From Isoperla grammatica (lineage: Eukaryota > Arthropoda > Insecta > Plecoptera > Perlodidae), in assembly GCA_945910005.1 (NCBI GenBank), contig OX246741.1:46737432-46801431 (forward strand): a stretch of 64,000 nucleotides of DNA, given 5' to 3'. The position numbers and the translations under genes are program-made. The notes under the pieces are model-generated. The model worked only from the letters and a program-made list of their open reading frames with translations, was not told where the DNA came from and made no database searches. Of this stretch, positions 59,001 through 64,000 are shown piece after piece; position 1 is the first letter of the stretch, and every line of letters begins with the position of its first letter.

Positions 59001-59338
59001 TTTACACGGACAGTTTTACCTGCACTCTAACGCGCGCGCAACCCTCAGATGATTCGCGACGTTCTTTCCCTTGCAATGCAAGGCATTTGCTTTTACACGG
59101 ACAGTTTTACCTGCACTCTTGCGCGCGCGCAACCCTCAGATGATTCGCGACGTTCTTTCCCTTGCAAGCTTGCTTTTACACGGACAGTTTTACCTGCACT
59201 CTTGCGCGCGCGCAACCCTCAGATGATTCGCGACGTTCTTTCCCTTGCAAGGCATTTGCTTTTACACGGACAGTTTTACCTGCACTCTAACGCGCGACAA
59301 CGAATCCCGCGCGCAAGAGTGTTCGTGTAACGGCCGCT
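56066..59338. mobile_element. Putative 3.3-kb TIR element carrying an internal tandem array
   Basis: The left end AGCGGCCAATTCACACGTAC, then ACTCTTGCGCGC, is matched in inverse orientation at the right end. There the complement reads AGCGGCCGTTACACGAAC, then ACTCTTGCGCGC. The pair is about 30 bp long and imperfect. A third inverted TIR-like copy lies at 56920-56951. No transposase ORF was seen, so it would be non-autonomous. The target-site duplication is ambiguous (TA or ATT) and the superfamily is not assigned. Confidence 0.55.
57003..59296. repeat. 83/86-bp minisatellite, about 27 copies
   Basis: Units run from CAGATGATTCGCGACG through TTTTACACGGACAG to CACTCTTGCGCGCGCGCAAC. The first eight or so units are 83 bp (GCAAGCTTGC, mostly CTAACGCGCG) and the later ones 86 bp (GCAAGGCATTTGC, mostly CTTGCGCGCG), with one 83-bp unit back near 59170. 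Overlapping 79-codon frames recur every 86 bp and are artefacts. Confidence 0.95.
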
Positions 59339-59339
59339 A

Positions 59340-60030
59340 TTGAGGTAGAACCACCGCAATCAAATCAAATGAATTATTAGCACACATACACACACACTCA
59401 CTCGCCCTGAGAACAACTGAAATAACCTACACATTACCATAACAATAATACGTTCTTTTAATTGAATGATGTATATTTTTAATCTGAAATATGCATGCTA
59501 GCTGGAAAACTAGATTGGTTGCATGAGACTGTGTTGATTGTTTTAAGTAAATTTAATTTAAAATTATTCTTCAAAGTAAATTAACTTTCATTGAAAGAAG
59601 TATAATATTGTAAGCCGACGATAATATGTCGAAATCAAATGAAAATCATAAAATTGGAATGCTAGAGAACTCGAATTTCCTCTTCTTCTGCGAATGAGTG
59701 GAGTCATAGTTATAATAGCTATACACTCCTTTTTTTATTATATGTGTGATATAATTTTTTCTCATCATTTTTCTGAGACAACCTAATATTTTATGTGCGG
59801 TATAGTTACAATTTCAATCCGGGTGATGAACAACACACTTGTCATCATCGTTATTGTAATCGGGATCGCAATCGTAAAGTTTCTCAAGCTAAATCATTAC
59901 GACATTACGATTGTATTCTGAACAGCGCTATAATGTAAGTTAACTTTTTCACGATTTCCGGACTGTGATTACGATTCCTACATACACAATTTATATCTCG
60001 TAGGATTACTTATCTGTGACATCCGCATCG
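59340..60030. other. AT-rich region, no supported gene
   Basis: A short CA run lies at 59380-59398, and scattered ATTACGATT motifs in both orientations at 59850-59980 resemble the hairpin in the GTPase intron at 37511. No coding region was recognised. Confidence 0.45.
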
Positions 60031-60033
60031 TAG

Positions 60034-60103
60034 GAACACGCACACGCACACGCACACGCACACGCACACGCACACGCACACGCACACGCACACGCACACG
60101 CAC
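60034..60103. repeat. (CACACG)n hexanucleotide microsatellite
   Basis: About 11 perfect hexamers. A 131-codon minus-strand frame crosses it without any recognisable domain. Confidence 0.95.
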
Positions 60104-60565
60104 TGCGACAGAACGGTAGAAACAGAACGAGCTGACCCAAACGCAATCTTGATGAAAAATTCGATTTATTCAATGTAATAATATACGACTTAGCAAACTG
60201 TGAGATAACAGAAGAAGGAAAATGAAAACCGCAATTTATATTATTACTCTCTGGAGCGAAACCTTTTACATATAAGACTTGACTAGAGATTGAACCTGGC
60301 ATTGACTTAGAGCTGGCTCTGCCTTGATAACATTCAGCAGAAACCAATTCTCCAGATTCGAATTGCTTTACGCCTTTTTCAAATGCATTCTTATTAAACA
60401 TGAAAATATCATTATTCGTACGCTCGACTCTTATCCTAGGTTTATATTAGATTCCACGCCAGATATTTCTCCTGAATAGTTCATACAGCTTGTTTTGGCC
60501 AAGGGCCTAGTAAACCAGTCATTTACTAAATAGTAATTGAAAGATAACCTCCATATAGACCAGAC

Positions 60566-63546
60566 ACTGCAATACAATGTACGTCTAGCTGACACTGCAA
60601 TACAATGTACGTCTAGCAGACACTGCAATACAATGTACGTCTAGCAGACACTGCAATACAATGTACGTCTAGCTGACACTGCAATACATGTACGTCTGGC
60701 AGACACTGCAATACAATGTACGTCTGGCAGACACTGCAATACAATGTACGTCTAGCAGACACTGCAATACAATGTACGTCTAGCAGACACTGCAATACAA
60801 TGTACGTCAAGCAGACATTACAATACAATGTACGTCTAGCAGGCACTGCAATACGATGTACGTCTAGCAGACACTGCAATACAATGTACGTCTAGCTACA
60901 CTGCAATACAATGTACGTCTAGCAGACATTTCAATACAATGTACGTCTAGCTGACACTGCAATACAGTGTACGTCTAGAAGACACTTTAATACAATTTAC
61001 GTCTAGCAGACACTGCAATACAATGTACGTCTAGCAGACACTGCAATACAATGTACGTCAAGCAGACATAACAATACAATGTACGTCTAGCAGACACTGC
61101 AATACGATGTTCGTCTAGCAGACACTGCAATACAATGTACGTCAAGCAGACATTTCAATACAATGTACGTCTAGCAGACACTGCAATACCATGTACGTCT
61201 AGCAGACACTGCAATACAATGTACGTCTAGCTACACTGCAATACAATGTACGTCTAGCAGACATTTCAATACAATGTACGTCTAGCTGACACTGCAATAC
61301 AATGAACGTCTAGCTACACTGCAATACAGTGTACGTCTAGCTGTCACTGCAATACAATGTACGTCTAGCAGACATTTCAATACCATGTACGTCTAGCTGT
61401 CACTGCAATACAATGTACGTCTAGCAGACACTGCAATACAGTTTACGTCTAGCTGTCACTGCAATACAATGTACGTCTAGCAGACACTGCAATACAATGT
61501 ACGTCTAGCTGACACTGCAATACAGTGTACGTCTAGCAGACACTGCAATACAATGTACGTCTAGCTACACTGCAATACAATGTACGTCTAGCTGACACTG
61601 CAATACAATGTACATCTAGCTGACACTGCAATACAATGTACGTCTAGCAGACATTTCAATACCATGTACGTCTAGCTGTCACTGCAATACAATGTTCGTC
61701 TAGCAGACACTGCAATACAATGTACGTCTAGCTGACACTGCAATACAATGTACGTCTAGCAGACACTGCAATACAATGTACGTCTAGCAGACACACAATA
61801 CAATGTACGTCAAGCAGACATTTCAATACAATGTACGTCTAGCAGACACTGCAATACCATGTACGTCTAGCAGACACTGCAATACAATGTACGTCTAGCT
61901 ACACTGCAATACAATGTACGTCTAGCAGACATTTCAATACAATGTACGTCTAGCTGACACTGCAATACAATGAACGTCTAGCTACACTGCAATACAGTGT
62001 ACGTCTAGCTGTCACTGCAATACAATGTACGTCTAGCAGACATTTCAATACCATGTACGTCTAGCTGTCACTGCAATACAATGTACGTCTAGCAGACACT
62101 GCAATACAGTTTACGTCTAGCTGTCACTGCAATACAATGTACGTCTAGCAGACACTGCAATACAATGTACGTCTAGCTGACACTGCAATACAGTGTAAGT
62201 CTAGAAGACACTGCAATACAATGTACGTCTAGCTACACTGCAATACAATGTACGTCTAGCTGACACTGCAATACAATGTACATCTAGCTGACACTGCAAT
62301 ACAATGTACGTCTAGCAGACATTTCAATACCATGTACGTCTAGCTGTCACTGCAATACAATGTTCGTCTAGCAGACACTGCAATACAATGTACGTCTAGC
62401 TGTCACTGCAATACAATGTACGTCTAGCAGACACTGCAATACAATGTACGTCTAGCAGACACACAATACAATGTACGTCTATCTGACACTGCAATACAAT
62501 GTACGTCTAGCAGACACTGCAATACAATGTACGTCTAGCAGACACACAATACAATGTACGTCTAGCTGACACTGCAATACAATGTACGTCTAGCTAACAC
62601 TGCAATACAATGTACGTCTAGCTGACACTGCAATACAATGTACGTTTAGCTGACACTGCAATACAATGTACGTTTAGCTGACACTGCAATACAATGTACG
62701 TCTAGCAGACACTGCATACAATGTACGTAGCTGACACTGCAATACAATGTACGTCTAGCTGACACTGCAATACAATGTACGTTTAGCTGACACTGCAATA
62801 CAATGTACGTCTAGCAGACACTGCAATACAATGTACGTCTAGCTGACACTGCAATACAATGTACGTCTAGCTGACACTGCAATACAATGTACGTCTAGCA
62901 GACACTGCAATACAATGTACGTCTAGCTGACACTGCAATACAATGTACGTCTTGCAGACACTGCAATACAATGTACGTCTAGCTGACACTGCAATACAAT
63001 GTACGTCTAGCTGACACTGCAATACAATGTACGTCTAGCTGACACTGCAATACAATGTACGTTGAGCTGACACTGCAATACAATGTACGTCTAGCAGACA
63101 CTGCAATACAATGTACGTAGCTGACACTGCAATACAATGTACGTCTAGCTGACACTGCAATACAATGTACGTTTAGCTGACACTGCAATACAATGTACGT
63201 CTAGCAGACACTGCAATACAACGTACGTCTAGCTGACACTGCAATACAATGTACGTCTAGCTGACACTGCAATACAATGTACGTCTAGCTGACACTGCAA
63301 TACAATGTACGTCTAGCAGACACTGCAATACAATGTACGTCTAGCTGACACTGTAATACAATGTACGTCTAGCTGACACTGCAATACAATGTAGGTCTAG
63401 CAGACATTTCAATACAATGTACGTCTAGCTGACACTGCAATACAATGTACGTCTAGCTGACACTGCAATACAATGTACGTCTAGCAGACACTGCAATACA
63501 ATGTACGTCTAGCTGACACTGCAATACAATGTACGTCTAGCAGACA
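60566..63546. repeat. 28-bp minisatellite array, about 107 copies
   Basis: The unit is GACACTGCAATACAATGTAC followed by GTCTAGC(A/T). Variant units lack GA or TG (26 bp), or carry GACATTTC, CCATG or GTCAAGC. It is about 3 kb long. A run of distinctive variants beginning at 61141 reappears from 61809, indicating a 668-bp block duplication. Confidence 0.96.
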
Positions 63547-64000
63547 CGACTAACACTATTTTTACATATTTCATTTACCTACTCAATAATATGTTCCACA
63601 ATCAATCTAATAGTGACACGGGCTTGAGCACAATGATCGAGCACTTTGTGAAAAAAAAATAGCCAAACTTTCTTCCTAAGGGGAAGATCCTGTACGAAGG
63701 ATCATTTCTGAGGGCGGAGCCACAAGCTTATAAGTACCTAACTTAACTTTAAGTTCAAGTTGTTTTACTTTGCAGACGTTCAGAGCCTAATTGTTTGCGG
63801 CTACAATATTAATTTTAGAAACATATTTATCTGAAAGAATCTGTCTATTAATGAATGTTTGATATTATTACATGTTTCAGCTTCATTTGTTTAATGATTA
63901 TCTATTTAAACTTATTTATGTAGGAAACTTGAATGAACTTCGCGTATATAAACCGTTATAACATAGCAACCGTTTTAAAATTAAAGATTGCCATGGTTAT
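63547..64000. other. AT-rich right end of window
   Basis: No gene, RNA or repeat structure was recognised. Confidence 0.5.

Noticed and set aside
57443..59330. Series of about 79-residue ORFs every 86 bp
   Set aside because: They are the same repeat unit read in shifting frames, with no independent evidence of coding.
60006..60401. 131-codon minus-strand ORF ending in Ala-Cys repeats
   Set aside because: The C-terminus is the (CACACG)n microsatellite and the rest has no recognised family.

Overview
This is eukaryotic DNA, most likely from an invertebrate metazoan. It holds one intron-containing gene, several classes of animal retroelement and DNA transposon, and a very large amount of tandemly repeated sequence; roughly 60% of the window is tandem array. 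There are no operons, rRNAs, tRNAs or CRISPR arrays. The species cannot be named from the sequence alone.

Layout. (1) 1-8823: a cluster of nearly identical Penelope-like retroelements (PLEs) with RT and GIY-YIG domains. They form head-to-tail tandems with a 2606-bp unit, on the minus strand to 5898 and then inverted on the plus strand from 5905. Each intact unit start carries a hammerhead-ribozyme-like motif. (2) 8824-13780: AT-rich DNA with two TTA microsatellites and a broken R2-like non-LTR retrotransposon on the minus strand. Its RT domain and its endonuclease remnant are separated by about 0.9 kb of unrelated DNA. (3) 13785-36904: a 23-kb satellite with a 52-bp unit (about 445 copies) and higher-order duplications. 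(4) 36914-48597, minus strand: one gene for an atlastin/GBP-like GB1/RHD3 large GTPase. I reconstructed it as a non-coding first exon plus six coding exons with in-phase GT-AG junctions, giving 540 aa. A TATA/Inr promoter lies at about 48590-48630. Four of its six introns contain a different tandem array. (5) 48850-49148: a RT fragment of a second LINE. (6) 49200-54290: a 26-bp array of about 4.6 kb and a 9-bp array. (7) 54560-59340: a foldback element, a 148-bp tandem repeat, and a 3.3-kb TIR-bounded element that contains an 83/86-bp array. (8) 60030-63550: a hexanucleotide microsatellite and a 28-bp array of about 3 kb, then AT-rich DNA to the end.

The most unusual observation concerns the GTPase gene. 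Two of its intronic minisatellites are tandem copies of its own exon/intron boundaries. The 43-bp array in the last intron repeats the end of coding exon 5 with its 5' splice donor (about 64 copies). The 96-bp array before coding exon 3 repeats the 3' splice acceptor and exon start (13 extra copies). The 52-bp satellite begins about 10 bp after the stop codon, so the 3' end of the transcript must either run into satellite or be made in an unusual way.
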